NCBI RefSeq assembly: GCF_900013425.1
Contig: NZ_FBXK01000001.1
Coordinates: 222,001 to 286,000 of the forward strand
Direction: 5' to 3'
Source: Sphingobium sp. Z007
Lineage (GTDB): Bacteria; Pseudomonadota; Alphaproteobacteria; Sphingomonadales; Sphingomonadaceae
Length of the DNA stretch: 64,000 bases
The notes beneath the pieces were generated by a model, which saw only the letters and a list, made by a program, of their open reading frames with translations, was not told where the DNA came from and did not search any database. Positions within the stretch are counted from its first letter, which is position 1; the number at the start of each line of letters is the position of its first letter. Both the position numbers and the translations under genes were made by a program. Of the stretch, positions 9,148-17,496 are shown piece after piece.

Positions 9148-9549
9148 TCATCGCACCAGTTCGACCACCACATCGACATCCAGCGCTTCCCATGCCCGGT
9201 CGGCGCTTACAGCGGTAGCGTTTCGGCACAGCGCCAACGCCAGGCAGGACCGGTCCCCAAGCGACAGGCCGATGTCTCGTGTTTCCCGGCGCAGCTTTCC
9301 GCCAACGTCAGCCTGATCACGATCGGCGGGCACAACGTCGATATCGAGTTCGGCCAGCATCATCTGCGCTTCAGCGGCATCTACGCCGTGATCGGTGAGC
9401 TTTGCCAACACCTCATGGTAATTTACCACCGACACCAGAGCACCGGTCAATCGCATTTCCACTTGGTCTGCGCCCGGTTCGCCAAACAGCAGGCACAGTA
9501 GAGCTGAAGCATCAAGAACATAAAGGGCTTTTGTATCAACGTCAGTCAC
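9148..9549 (-). CDS. PIN-domain ribonuclease toxin (VapC family)
   Basis: A 133-residue PIN-domain protein, expected to be a Mg-dependent RNase. The acidic residues of the fold are visible: the first Asp in YVLDASALL (near residue 13), a Glu in NYHEVLAKL, and Asp residues in LSLGDRSCLALAL and VSADRAW. Its start overlaps the stop of the upstream AbrB-type antitoxin by eight bases, the usual antitoxin-first order. Confidence 0.85.
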   Translation of the reverse strand: MTDVDTKALYVLDASALLCLLFGEPGADQVEMRLTGALVSVVNYHEVLAKLTDHGVDAAEAQMMLAELDIDVVPADRDQADVGGKLRRETRDIGLSLGDRSCLALALCRNATAVSADRAWEALDVDVVVELVR

Positions 9550-9790
9550 GTACCGCCTCAGCCCGTCGCTCAGCGATCAACTCCTCGGACACTAGTCCTT
9601 CCTTGGGCGCAAAGGCGCGCAAACGTTCCTGTATTCGTCGCAGCGCCGAGCGGGCGGGGCGAATGCGCACTTCGTCGCCATTGACCTCGAAAAGGACAGT
9701 ATCCCCATTCTGCAGGCCAAGCGAACGGCGGATATCGGCGGGAAGGGCAATCCGCCCTCCCGCAATAACCTTCCCGCGCAAGATGGTCAT
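9542..9790 (-). CDS. AbrB/MazE-type antitoxin
   Basis: An 82-residue swapped-hairpin DNA-binding antitoxin: residues 1-50 include GKVIAGGRIALPADIRRSLG and GDTVLFEVNGDEVRIRPA. The C-terminal tail (about 50-82) would bind the PIN toxin and supply autoregulation. The start is the ATG at 9790, with AGGA shortly upstream (AGGATGTGAGTGACATG). The same reading frame is open far upstream (see the MarR-like entry at 9791-10282), so a longer fused product cannot be excluded. Confidence 0.8.
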   Translation of the reverse strand: MTILRGKVIAGGRIALPADIRRSLGLQNGDTVLFEVNGDEVRIRPARSALRRIQERLRAFAPKEGLVSEELIAERRAEAVRD

Positions 9791-10282
9791 GTCACTCACA
9801 TCCTGAATAGTACCAACGTGCTGATCGTACCTCATCTCCGCTATCGGCATCAATCTGCCAGATTGTCCAGACGCGCCAATTTCCGAACCGAGGCTGAGGC
9901 ATTGCCAGATCAGCAAATCGATTGCGCTTTCCAAAGCCTGCTTCGTCGGATGCGAGAGCCTGAGATCGTTGCATCGGCCGTCCACGGGATCCTCCTCCCG
10001 GAAAACAGCCCCCCATTGCTCCAGCCGGGCCGAGCGACGATGCGCAGTCGATGATGCATGCTCGGGCGAAAAGCAGGCCGGGTATATCCTTTCGCCGTCG
10101 ATCCCGGCGATATAGATTTCGAGCAGATACGCCAGATAGGGGTTCGACGACAACTTCGTTCCCATCCTGCTGTTGAGGATGGTCACCATTTTCAGAAAGG
10201 TTCGACATGCCGCTGCTCGGCAGGCCGGGGGCCAGGCATCGTCACGGCGCTTGTCTATCGAAGCTATCGGCGCGGAGAACAT
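9791..10282 (-). CDS. MarR-like winged-helix open frame running into the antitoxin frame
   Basis: The frame starts at an ATG (10282) with GGAGG six bases upstream and has no stop until 9542, so it reads straight into the AbrB antitoxin. Its middle resembles a MarR winged helix: an effector-helix part (ACRTFLKMVTILNSR, YLLEIYIAGIDGERIY), a recognition part with RRSARLEQWGAVFREED, and the wing PVDGRCNDLRLS. Sequence quality falls in the last 40 codons. Either this is a degraded regulator that has lost its stop codon, or a real MarR-AbrB fusion. The ribosome binding sites at both 10282 and 9790 suggest that the antitoxin can still be made alone. Confidence 0.5.
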
Positions 10283-10364
10283 GAACGGCCTCCGGACCCG
10301 AGTTTAAGATGCGATCCGGACTTGCGGCTCATGCAGGCCACGCCAGCAAGGCAATATCTACCGG

Positions 10365-10994
10365 TCACAGATAACCTGCCTTTCGAAAGCTCGTCGTACC
10401 ATTCCGGGCCACGACCAGATGATCATGGACGACTACGTCGAGACATTTCGCCGCTTTTGCGATCCTTTCCGTCAAATCCCGATCTGACCTTGATGGCCTC
10501 GGGCAGCCGGATGGATGATTGTGGACCAGCAAAATCGCCGTCGCTTCGAGATCGAGGCAGCGCTTGAGAATTTCGCGCGGCCATGCGTGCACGGCAGAGA
10601 CTGTACCCACGCCCAGCACCTCGTCCGCAATCAACTCATTGTTTGCGTTGAGGAACAAGACCCGTAGCTGCTCGATCGGCTCATAGGCCATGCGACCGCG
10701 CAGATAATCCAGCACATGCTCATCGCTGGAAAATATGGGCCGCTGCATGAGTTGTCCCCTGAGCATTTGGGTCATCGCCCGTCTGAAGCAGAGGAAGGTT
10801 TGTTCGATCTCAAGCGAATCCTCCAATAATTCGATCCGCTCTGCCGAACGCGCCGATACTGCGTCGCCGAGTGAACCAAAGCGTGCGAAGAGACGCTCAG
10901 AGAATTCTTGGGCGCGCGCGGGAGAGGTAAGGCTGATCAGCTCTTCCAGGGCGCGTCGGCACCCAGGCGCTTCAGTCGCCTCCGGTGCCGCCAT
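10365..10994 (-). CDS. radC: RadC-family JAB/MPN-domain protein
   Basis: A 209-residue RadC-like protein. A short helical, HhH-like N terminus (LISLTSPARAQEFSERLFAR) precedes the MPN domain. The JAMM metal motif is visible as HNHPSGCPRPSRSD near residues 156-169, which fits HxHx7SxxD. Despite the name, RadC proteins have no proven repair role and are common on mobile elements. The ATG at 10994 lies inside the end of the upstream membrane-protein gene (58-base overlap). Confidence 0.85.
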   Translation of the reverse strand: MAAPEATEAPGCRRALEELISLTSPARAQEFSERLFARFGSLGDAVSARSAERIELLEDSLEIEQTFLCFRRAMTQMLRGQLMQRPIFSSDEHVLDYLRGRMAYEPIEQLRVLFLNANNELIADEVLGVGTVSAVHAWPREILKRCLDLEATAILLVHNHPSGCPRPSRSDRDLTERIAKAAKCLDVVVHDHLVVARNGTTSFRKAGYL

Positions 10995-11377
10995 GTCGCG
11001 ATCACGAGTGCCAGTTGAGCAAACCAGCCCCATACCGCCAGACCGTGCATATAGGCTCGGGGAACAACTTCGGGCGCAATCGCGAGCGCAACATGGACGA
11101 CAACTTCCGCGCCCAGTATCGCTGCGATCCAGATCGGCCAAAAACGGGTGCTTTGAATTGAAAGCCATAGGAAAATGCCCAGTATCGATATGTCGATCAC
11201 GAGAATGCCGGCTTCGACATTCTGAAAGCGGGTACCGAGCGGGGAAGCGACAAGAACCGTCAGGCTTGCGCCTAGTAAAAGGGTGACCGCACCGATCTTT
11301 TCTGGTTGGTCACCCCTTCGAAAGGCAAAGGCGCTGCTCAACAGCAGAAATGCCAGGAACAGGACTTGTCTCGTCAT
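10937..11377 (-). CDS. Small four-helix inner-membrane protein of unknown function
   Basis: A 146-residue hydrophobic protein with about four membrane segments (QVLFLAFLLLSSAFAF; IGAVTLLLGASLTVLVAS; ILVIDISILGIFLWLSI; PIWIAAILGAEVVVHVALAI) and a basic tail (ATWRHRRRLKRLG). The ATG at 11377 places the first segment at the N terminus; the frame is open to 11434. Its 3' end overlaps the RadC start, suggesting one transcript. No family recognised. Confidence 0.6.
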   Translation of the reverse strand: MTRQVLFLAFLLLSSAFAFRRGDQPEKIGAVTLLLGASLTVLVASPLGTRFQNVEAGILVIDISILGIFLWLSIQSTRFWPIWIAAILGAEVVVHVALAIAPEVVPRAYMHGLAVWGWFAQLALVIATWRHRRRLKRLGADAPWKS

Positions 11378-11430
11378 GGGCTGAGGGAACAATAAATGTA
11401 ACGGTTCGTCAATTTCCCTCGGCACATACC

Positions 11431-11775
11431 TCACACCGCACGAAGATGTTGTCCCTCAGGCCGGTGTTCCGCCGATGCCACCTTGAGTAGGTCGCCATAG
11501 CTGGTCTCCGGTAACCCGATCGCATCACTCGCCTGCTTGAGATTGGCATGGGTCGTGACGATCTTTTCGCGCGTCTCGGCAACGAGCAACATCGCCGAAG
11601 CTGAGCTTTGAATAGCATTCTGGCCGATCATGGCCGAGAGGCGAGCATCCAGCCGTGCGAGTGGTAGCGCCGCGTTTAGTTCGGCAATACGGGCAGCTGC
11701 GATATCGATGGCCTCTTCGGCGGCGAACAGCCGTTCGGCTACATGTTTGGCGATGGATTGGCGTTGAGCGCGCAT
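11431..11775 (-). CDS. Hypothetical helical protein, 114 residues
   Basis: A soluble, mostly helical, alanine-rich protein (SIAKHVAERLFAAEEAIDIA, ARIAELNAALPLARLDARLS). The start at 11775 has an excellent site, AAGGAGAAACC before the ATG. No domain recognised. It follows the LuxR-type gene on the same strand after a 61-base gap. Confidence 0.65.
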   Translation of the reverse strand: MRAQRQSIAKHVAERLFAAEEAIDIAAARIAELNAALPLARLDARLSAMIGQNAIQSSASAMLLVAETREKIVTTHANLKQASDAIGLPETSYGDLLKVASAEHRPEGQHLRAV

Positions 11776-11836
11776 GGTTTCTCCTTCCCGCTCCGCTCGG
11801 AGCAGGTCAAGTTGATGGATTTTCTGGATTGCTGCT

Positions 11837-12388
11837 CTATTCTTTCATGAGGCCGTTGAGCGCCAACAGCAAGGAAAACCCGGCGCCTACGGCAAAGAGC
11901 ATCAAGGTGGTGAGGATCGCGAAAACGATCAGTATGTAAGGTCCACTCAGCTCATTACGTTGCCTCCCGGCTACGCGGCACGGCACAATATCGAGCAAGG
12001 AAAAGCTTCGGTCGCGAACGGCATATGGCTTTTGTTCATTCGCGAAAAAATCCTCCGCTTCTCCTTGCGTCGCCTGGTCGTCCGCCTGGGTTTCGGTGGG
12101 ACCAGTTGGCATGGGATTCGGGTCATCGGGAATAACCATTGATTGGGGGGGTATATTTTGCCCCCCCTTGCGGGCTTCCCATTCCACGAAGAGTTGTGCG
12201 GCTTTCCACTTCGACACATTGCCGAGCTGCCTGCGGATTTCCAGGATGTGATTGTTGACCGTATTGGGCGAGATACCCAAAGCACGCCCGATCTCTTTTG
12301 AGGAGCTGCCTTTAGCGGCCTCTCGCAGGCAATCGCCCTTTCGAGGGCTCAGCCGCTCGAATATCTCTGAATAGTCGTCCTCGTTCAA
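11837..12388 (-). CDS. LuxR-type HTH regulator with a C-terminal membrane anchor
   Basis: A 183-residue protein. The LuxR/FixJ-type HTH is at residues about 12-65 (LSPRKGDCLREAAKGSSSKE, then IGRALGISPNTVNNHI). A hydrophilic linker follows, with one strongly hydrophobic segment at the very C terminus (ILIVFAILTTLMLFAVGAGF). I chose a TTG start at 12388 because GAAGGGGGAA lies about seven bases upstream and the open frame beyond it does not look like protein. A DNA-binding head tethered to the membrane implies signal input at the envelope. No receiver or ligand domain is present. Confidence 0.72.
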   Translation of the reverse strand: MNEDDYSEIFERLSPRKGDCLREAAKGSSSKEIGRALGISPNTVNNHILEIRRQLGNVSKWKAAQLFVEWEARKGGQNIPPQSMVIPDDPNPMPTGPTETQADDQATQGEAEDFFANEQKPYAVRDRSFSLLDIVPCRVAGRQRNELSGPYILIVFAILTTLMLFAVGAGFSLLLALNGLMKE

Positions 12389-12759
12389 GGGCGGTTCCCC
12401 CTTCGCCGATTTACGGCGATCGCAAGCTGCGTCCTCTCCCTCTTCTTCAACCAATCTGCTGGCAGCCTCCGAGCGCCTCCATTCTGTTTCAAGTAAAAAC
12501 CTTTCTAAAACATAGCTGCGCTGCGTCCCGTTTGACAGGATATTTCGCAAACCAATCGAGCAATGGCTCCGACGGTCCTCGCGGCGTCCAATGGATGGAT
12601 ATCGGTTCCATCGCCCGAGCCGCAAAGGGGTGACGAACGCGGGCGCTCGAGAATCCCTTTAAGATGCGACGACGACGAAGAGCACGACGCCCGGACCACA
12701 TGGCTTGGGAAAGGAGGGGGTGGGACGGGGCAGGTAGTATCCGGCAGGAATGAACCACC
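12389..12759. promoter_or_regulatory. Divergent intergenic region
   Basis: 371 bases between the LuxR-type gene (minus) and the sigma-like gene (plus). No convincing gene on either strand. It carries a G/A-rich tract (12706-12733) close to the plus-strand start; promoters for both directions should be here. Confidence 0.4.
12706..12733 (+). repeat. G/A-rich upstream tract 1
   Basis: Core GGGAAAGGAGGGGG, ending 26 bases before the ATG at 12760. It is one of ten similar plus-strand tracts in this element. Confidence 0.5.
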
Positions 12760-13245
12760 ATGCACAATTCCAAGATAGTTTCGCTACTTCAAGATCTCAA
12801 AGCCCATCTGTTCGGCGGGACTTGGTCCTGGTCTCGCGGCAAAGCCGCGCCGCTTCTTCGTCGTCTTACGGCCGTTGCCGATCGACTGGGCGATGCCCGC
12901 CATCCAGCAATTGCAGTCGCCAGGGCCAGGCTGGAAGGTGCGCCCGTGCTGCGCATCGACGCCGACGAAACCCGTGTCGAGGAGACCCCTCATGGCGTGT
13001 GGGTCAGGGGATGGATTTGGGTCGAGCAGCACGCCTTGGACTCCAGCGATGCGAAGCAAGAGGCGAAGTTGCGCACCGCCCTTGCGGAGCTGCCGCAACA
13101 AAGACGCGTCATCTATCTCGCCCATTGCGTCGAGGGCCTCACCTATGCGGCAATAGCCGCCAGACTCGATCTCGACGTTGCTGAGGTCCAGCGCGAGTTG
13201 GCGGCGGCGCTTCTGGCACTGTCGCTGGCTCTCGATGAGACATGA
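12760..13245 (+). CDS. Sigma-70 region-4-like protein
   Basis: A 161-residue protein whose C-terminal third is a sigma region 4 (LRTALAELPQQRRVIYLAHC, then YAAIAARLDLDVAEVQREL). Region 2 is absent and the N-terminal half is not recognised. It could be an accessory sigma-like DNA-binding protein, or a degenerate ECF factor recruited by the element. Start: ATG at 12760, AGGA nine bases upstream. The last four bases overlap the next gene (ATGA), so it is translationally coupled to the primase. Confidence 0.7.
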   Translation: MHNSKIVSLLQDLKAHLFGGTWSWSRGKAAPLLRRLTAVADRLGDARHPAIAVARARLEGAPVLRIDADETRVEETPHGVWVRGWIWVEQHALDSSDAKQEAKLRTALAELPQQRRVIYLAHCVEGLTYAAIAARLDLDVAEVQRELAAALLALSLALDET

Positions 13246-14153
13246 AAAAAAAGGGCTCAGCGGCTGAGCGTGCGACGATGGAAGGTCTCCAACTCGAGTT
13301 CCAGGGCGCAAACCTGTGCCGCCAGCTGGGAGGAACATGGCGAAATGACCGCGGCCTGTGTCTGTGTCCGGCTCATGATGACCATAATCCCAGCCTGTCG
13401 ATCCGTGTGGGCCGCGAGACATTGCTGTTCAAATGCTTTGCGGGTTGCGACACCATAGACGTCCTGCGGGCGATCCGGCGCCTGCACCTTGCGCTTCCCG
13501 AGCGGCCGATCTCGGCTTCGCCATGCAAATTGTACATCGACTGGCCCAGGCCCGGGCCTAGCCTGCGGGTTTGGGAGGCATCCAAATCTATTATGGGCAC
13601 TCCCGTGCAAGCTTATCTCGCCAGCCGTTTCCTCTCACCGCCCTGGCACGATCTGCGCTACAATGCGCGTACGCCGCTGGGACGTGGCCATGCAGTCGTA
13701 TTCCGTCCGGCGATGATTGCAGCGATCCGCGAAAGGCGTCGGATCGTCGCTGTCCACCGAACCTTCCTCGATCCGACGACCGGCTTAAAGGCGGATGATC
13801 TGTCGGATCCGCGGTTGATGCTTGGACGGCCGGGTCGCGGGGCAGTGCAACTTGCCGCCGCGACCACAGTTCTTGGCCTCGCTGAAGGGGTCGAAACGGC
13901 GCTCGCCGCGATGCGCCTTCACCGCATTCCCGTCTGGGCGACACTCGGCGCCGAACGCGCCGCGCATGTCCTGCTGCCCAGCGGGCTGAAACGCCTCGTT
14001 CTGCTGTTCGACCGGGATGCGGCCGGATGGAAAGCCAATCGCCGCGCCCATCTCGCCTATAATCGACCAGGCCTTGAGATCGTCAGCCCTTGGCCGCCGG
14101 CACCCTGTAATGACTGGGCAGATGTGCTGGAAGCACGGGAACGCGTTGCCTGA
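13242..14153 (+). CDS. Zinc-finger/TOPRIM primase-like protein
   Basis: A 303-residue mobile-element primase-type protein. The N terminus has a CHC2-like zinc-binding pattern (CLCPAHDDHNPSLSIR, then LFKCFAGCD; cysteines near residues 44-69). The C-terminal TOPRIM domain shows LGLAEGVETALAA and the acidic DRDAAG motif near 252-258. The length and arrangement match the DUF7146/Toprim_3 proteins common on plasmids and phages, which are thought to make primers for element replication. Start by ATGA coupling with the previous gene. An internal ATG (MEGLQLE) 12 codons in is an alternative. Confidence 0.8.
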   Translation: MKKKGSAAERATMEGLQLEFQGANLCRQLGGTWRNDRGLCLCPAHDDHNPSLSIRVGRETLLFKCFAGCDTIDVLRAIRRLHLALPERPISASPCKLYIDWPRPGPSLRVWEASKSIMGTPVQAYLASRFLSPPWHDLRYNARTPLGRGHAVVFRPAMIAAIRERRRIVAVHRTFLDPTTGLKADDLSDPRLMLGRPGRGAVQLAAATTVLGLAEGVETALAAMRLHRIPVWATLGAERAAHVLLPSGLKRLVLLFDRDAAGWKANRRAHLAYNRPGLEIVSPWPPAPCNDWADVLEARERVA

Positions 14154-14206
14154 TATCCATGCAAGAGGGTGCTGCCCTGCCGGCGACAGCATTGGCAGCG
14201 CTTCGT

Positions 14207-14482
14207 TTAGCCGTTCAGGCGATCCTTCACCGCCTTGGCGGGCGTGAATGTCAGCTTCTTCGACGCCTTGATGGTGATGGTTTCCCCGGTCGCCGGATTG
14301 CGTCCGTCGCGCGCCGGCGTGTCCTTGACCTTGAACTTGCCAAAGCCGTTCAGCGAGATTTCCTCCCCTTTGGCTGCTGCGTCGGCGATGGCCCCAAATA
14401 CCGCATCGACGAGCTTGCGCGCATCGGCCTTCGTCAATTCGTGCGCAGCCGTAAGTGCCTCGGCGAGTTCGGAATTGTTCAT
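14207..14482 (-). CDS. hupB: HU-family histone-like DNA-binding protein
   Basis: A 91-residue HU/IHF-family protein. MNNSELAEALTAAHELTKAD forms the helical dimer part, GFGKFKVKDTPARDGRNPAT the beta arm with the RNP tip, and TFTPAKAVKDRLNG the C terminus. The start has AAGGAGG eight bases upstream. HU copies on mobile elements probably compact or regulate the element's DNA. It is convergent with the primase gene. Confidence 0.93.
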   Translation of the reverse strand: MNNSELAEALTAAHELTKADARKLVDAVFGAIADAAAKGEEISLNGFGKFKVKDTPARDGRNPATGETITIKASKKLTFTPAKAVKDRLNG

Positions 14483-14550
14483 AAACTTCCTCCTTAAAAT
14501 TACGAAGCTACGGTTCATAGCTTTGCGCCTGCCTGTCGTCACGAGCCAAA

Positions 14551-14583
14551 ACGGAAACGAAAGGGAAAGGGGGATGAGTAAGG
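14551..14583 (+). repeat. G/A-rich upstream tract 2
   Basis: Core GAAAGGGAAAGGGGGATGAG, ending 43 bases before the ParB-like ATG at 14627. Confidence 0.5.
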
Positions 14584-14626
14584 TGCGCGGTTCGATGCCC
14601 GGGCCGCTTCTGTGGAGCTTTGACGA

Positions 14627-16648
14627 ATGACCACAACACCCATCCTTGTGCCCGCCGCCAATCTCGCCAAGTCGCCGGTCAATGTCCGCAAGCGGACCGA
14701 TGCGCGCGCCGATGCCGAACTGGAAACCAGCATCGCCAGCCACGGCCTTGTACAGAACCTGGTCGCCATCCCCGTGGCGCGCAAAAAGGGGCATTATCGG
14801 GTTACCGCCGGCGGCCGCCGGCTCGACGCCATTCATCGGCTGATCGAGAAGGGAACGCTGCCAGCCGATCATCAAGTCCCGGTTCTCATCCTGTCCAACG
14901 CCAGGGATGGGCGCGAGATCAGCCTGGTTGAAAATTTCGATCGCCTGGCCATGTCCCCTGCTGAAGATTGCTTGGCCTTCCGCGACCTGATCGAAGTCGA
15001 GGGGCGCACCCCTGCAGATATCGCCAGGCGCTTCGGTATCGAGGAGCGGTTCGTGCTGGGGCGGCTCCGCCTCGCCAATCTCGCAGGTCCCATCTTCGCC
15101 GCGCTCGAAGCCGAAGAGATCACGCTCGATATTGCTAAGGCCTATGCGACGACCGCCGATACAGCTCGCCAGACAGCGGTCTGGGAGGCCGTGCGAGGGA
15201 CCTGGTCGCGCGATAACGTCAACGAGATCCGGCGGCTGCTCAAAAATTACAGCTATCGCGCGGACGAGCCCAAGGCGCTGCTGATTGGGCGCGGTGCCTA
15301 TATCGCCGCGGGCGGCCGCGTCGAGGACGCCGACCTCTTCTCTACCGCGGCCGACGAACGCTGGGTCGACACGCATATCCTCGATGAACTGGCGGACAGG
15401 AAACTGCTCGCCGAAGCCGAGGCCATCCGGACACGTGAAGGGCTGGGCGAGGTACGCGTCGTCGCTGGTCCCCGCATTCCGTATATGGAGACTTATGCCC
15501 TGCAACCTCTGACCGGCGCGCAGGAGCCGCTGACGCTCGAGCAGGAGGCCCGCAAGCTGGAGATCGAAGCGCAGATCGCCGAAATCGAAGGCGATCCGGA
15601 CCAGGAGGGCAAAGAACCCGATGGCGAGGACGAGCAGCGACTGCGCGCCGAACTGACGACTATCGTCGACCGCGCCCCACGGTACGACGCTGAGCAGAAA
15701 GCGTCCGCACTTGCCTATGTCGTGCTCGCACCCGATGGCCGCCCGCAAATCCATCACCAGCTTTACGTCGCCCCTGCCGATGAAACGGTGGGCGAGGGTA
15801 TGGCGGACGGCGGCGAGGGTGACACACAAGCGCAGGTGCAGGAGGGGGCGGTCACTGATGATACGCGACCGATGATCAGCCAGCGGCTTTACGATATGAT
15901 GGCGATGATGAAGACCCAGTTGCTCGCGCTCCATGTCGCGAGCGATCCGGGTTTCGCGCTCGATCTCGGCACTTTCATCATGGCGGATGAGCAGTGCCGG
16001 ATGCCGAGTTCCGGCATGCCGAGTGACCTGCACGCCTTAATCCCCTCGCCGCTCATCGTCGACTTCAAGCCGGAGACGGCTGCCACAGCCGAATGGGTCA
16101 GGCTGGATGAATCGCTCGATCGCAGCTGGGTTGGCCGTAACACCATCGAGGAGCGGTATGATGCTTTCTGCGCGCTCCCGGACGACGCGCGGGGAGTCTG
16201 GCTCGGCTGTGTGATCGCCCGCACGCTTTGCGCTGTTCCGGATGGCGGCGAGGGCGCGAGCTTTATCGATCATCTGGGTCACAAGCTCGGCATTGATGTC
16301 GCCGCCTGGTGGCGCCCGACTGCGCTCACCTTCTTCGACAAGCTGACCAAGCCGGGTATTCTCGCGTTATTCGAGGAGATCGGCGGCGATGAACTGCGCC
16401 TGCGCTATTCCGGATCGAAGAAGCATGATCTCGCCGCATCCGCCGAACGGCTCTTCGGCGGACACGTCATCATGGAACCGGAAGTTCAGCAACGCGCGCT
16501 TTCATGGCTTCCTGATGCGATGCGTTTCGATGCTGCGCCGCGCGATGTCGATCAGGACTTGCCGGATGTGACTGGAGCCCAGGAGCAGACCTATACGCCC
16601 GCCGACTCCGGAGGCGACGGCGAAGACGGATTCGCTAAGGCGGCCTGA
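14627..16648 (+). CDS. ParB/RepB/Spo0J-family protein (long form)
   Basis: A 673-residue ParB-like protein. The N-terminal ParB/Srx fold is at about 5-110 (LVPAANLAKSPVNVRK, YRVTAGGRRLDAIH, SLVENFDRLAMSPAEDCLAF) and is followed by the HTH (TPADIARRFGIEERFVLGRL). The long C-terminal half (acidic near 300-345) is of unknown fold. Such large ParB-like proteins are common on sphingomonad and rhizobial elements and need not work in partition: no ParA is present. Start: ATG at 14627, GGAGC nine bases upstream. Confidence 0.88.
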   Translation: MTTTPILVPAANLAKSPVNVRKRTDARADAELETSIASHGLVQNLVAIPVARKKGHYRVTAGGRRLDAIHRLIEKGTLPADHQVPVLILSNARDGREISLVENFDRLAMSPAEDCLAFRDLIEVEGRTPADIARRFGIEERFVLGRLRLANLAGPIFAALEAEEITLDIAKAYATTADTARQTAVWEAVRGTWSRDNVNEIRRLLKNYSYRADEPKALLIGRGAYIAAGGRVEDADLFSTAADERWVDTHILDELADRKLLAEAEAIRTREGLGEVRVVAGPRIPYMETYALQPLTGAQEPLTLEQEARKLEIEAQIAEIEGDPDQEGKEPDGEDEQRLRAELTTIVDRAPRYDAEQKASALAYVVLAPDGRPQIHHQLYVAPADETVGEGMADGGEGDTQAQVQEGAVTDDTRPMISQRLYDMMAMMKTQLLALHVASDPGFALDLGTFIMADEQCRMPSSGMPSDLHALIPSPLIVDFKPETAATAEWVRLDESLDRSWVGRNTIEERYDAFCALPDDARGVWLGCVIARTLCAVPDGGEGASFIDHLGHKLGIDVAAWWRPTALTFFDKLTKPGILALFEEIGGDELRLRYSGSKKHDLAASAERLFGGHVIMEPEVQQRALSWLPDAMRFDAAPRDVDQDLPDVTGAQEQTYTPADSGGDGEDGFAKAA

Positions 16649-16700
16649 CCGCCCGCAGGGCCGGAGCCTGTCGTTTCGGCCCCGATCACAGCGCTCCGTT

Positions 16701-17366
16701 TCAGTTCAGGCCGCAGCATTTCTTGTATTTGCGTCCAGATCCGCAAGGACAGGGGTCATTACGGCCAATCTTCTGACGCCCGATCGTTGAAGACCGGTTC
16801 GGCTCATTCTCCAGCCGCCATTGGTGCAGTATGTCCACCCAGACAGGGATAAGGTCGGGTGCTTCCGCGTCCCAGCGATCCTCTTGTACGCGCGTGAGTT
16901 GCGTCGAGCCGTTGGCAAAAGCACGCAGCATCCGGAGGCCCTCGATCGCCGCCCGGCATCCTGGATCGTCATCCGCCAATATGCGCCGCCAGCCAGCCGG
17001 ATGGATATCCATCGCCTGTCCGAAACCCTCGACCCACATTTCCCACAGGGTCTCGTCGGATCGCGTGTCGATTTCCAACACCGGTTCATAGTCGCCCGGT
17101 CGAGCCAGCGACGTCAGGATCGCGTGATAGTGGTGCATCACCAGATCGATGAAATGCTGCAACCCGCCGACGTCGTCGAACCGGGGAATGCCCTCGCCGT
17201 CGTCGCCGGCCCAGACACGCTTTAGCCATTGGCCGGGTGTGATCAGGTCGGGACTGACGATGATTCCGGTCAGGAAACCATCCAATTGGGTCAACAGCAT
17301 GCAATCCTCGCCCTGGTCGAGCAGCAGACGGTCGAGTTCATCGAGATAGTCGAGCGAGGACGCCAT
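16701..17366 (-). CDS. UPF0149/YecA-like protein with C-terminal SEC-C zinc motif
   Basis: A 221-residue protein. The N-terminal UPF0149-type helical domain ([20 protein letters not shown], then [15 protein letters not shown]) is followed by a SEC-C metal-binding tail ([19 protein letters not shown]) at residues about 200-219. SEC-C tails bind zinc and often ribosomes or SecB; the role here is unknown. Strong start: AGAAGGAGCT before the ATG at 17366. It lies opposite to its neighbours. Confidence 0.85.
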   Translation of the reverse strand: MASSLDYLDELDRLLLDQGEDCMLLTQLDGFLTGIIVSPDLITPGQWLKRVWAGDDGEGIPRFDDVGGLQHFIDLVMHHYHAILTSLARPGDYEPVLEIDTRSDETLWEMWVEGFGQAMDIHPAGWRRILADDDPGCRAAIEGLRMLRAFANGSTQLTRVQEDRWDAEAPDLIPVWVDILHQWRLENEPNRSSTIGRQKIGRNDPCPCGSGRKYKKCCGLN

Positions 17367-17442
17367 AGCTCCTTCTAGCGCCGCGGCGCGACGCCGTCAC
17401 CGGCTGGCGAACGCGTTGTTCCGGGATGCCCACGCCATGCTG

Positions 17443-17464
17443 GATGGGGAGAGGGGAAGGGGAC
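17443..17464 (+). repeat. G/A-rich upstream tract 3
   Basis: Core GGGGAGAGGGGAAGGGGACG, ending 32 bases before the ATG at 17497. Confidence 0.5.
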
Positions 17465-17496
17465 GTACGCGTTTTTCATTGTTCATCGAGGTGCCC

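Noticed and set aside
14207..16033. 608-codon minus-strand frame over the ParB-like gene
   Set aside because: Only the last 91 codons (HU) look like protein; the rest is antisense to a well-supported ParB-like gene and has no family features.
16656..16682. GGGCCG/CGGCCC hairpin between ParB-like and SEC-C genes as a terminator
   Set aside because: Short stem with a long loop and no T tract; not enough to call.
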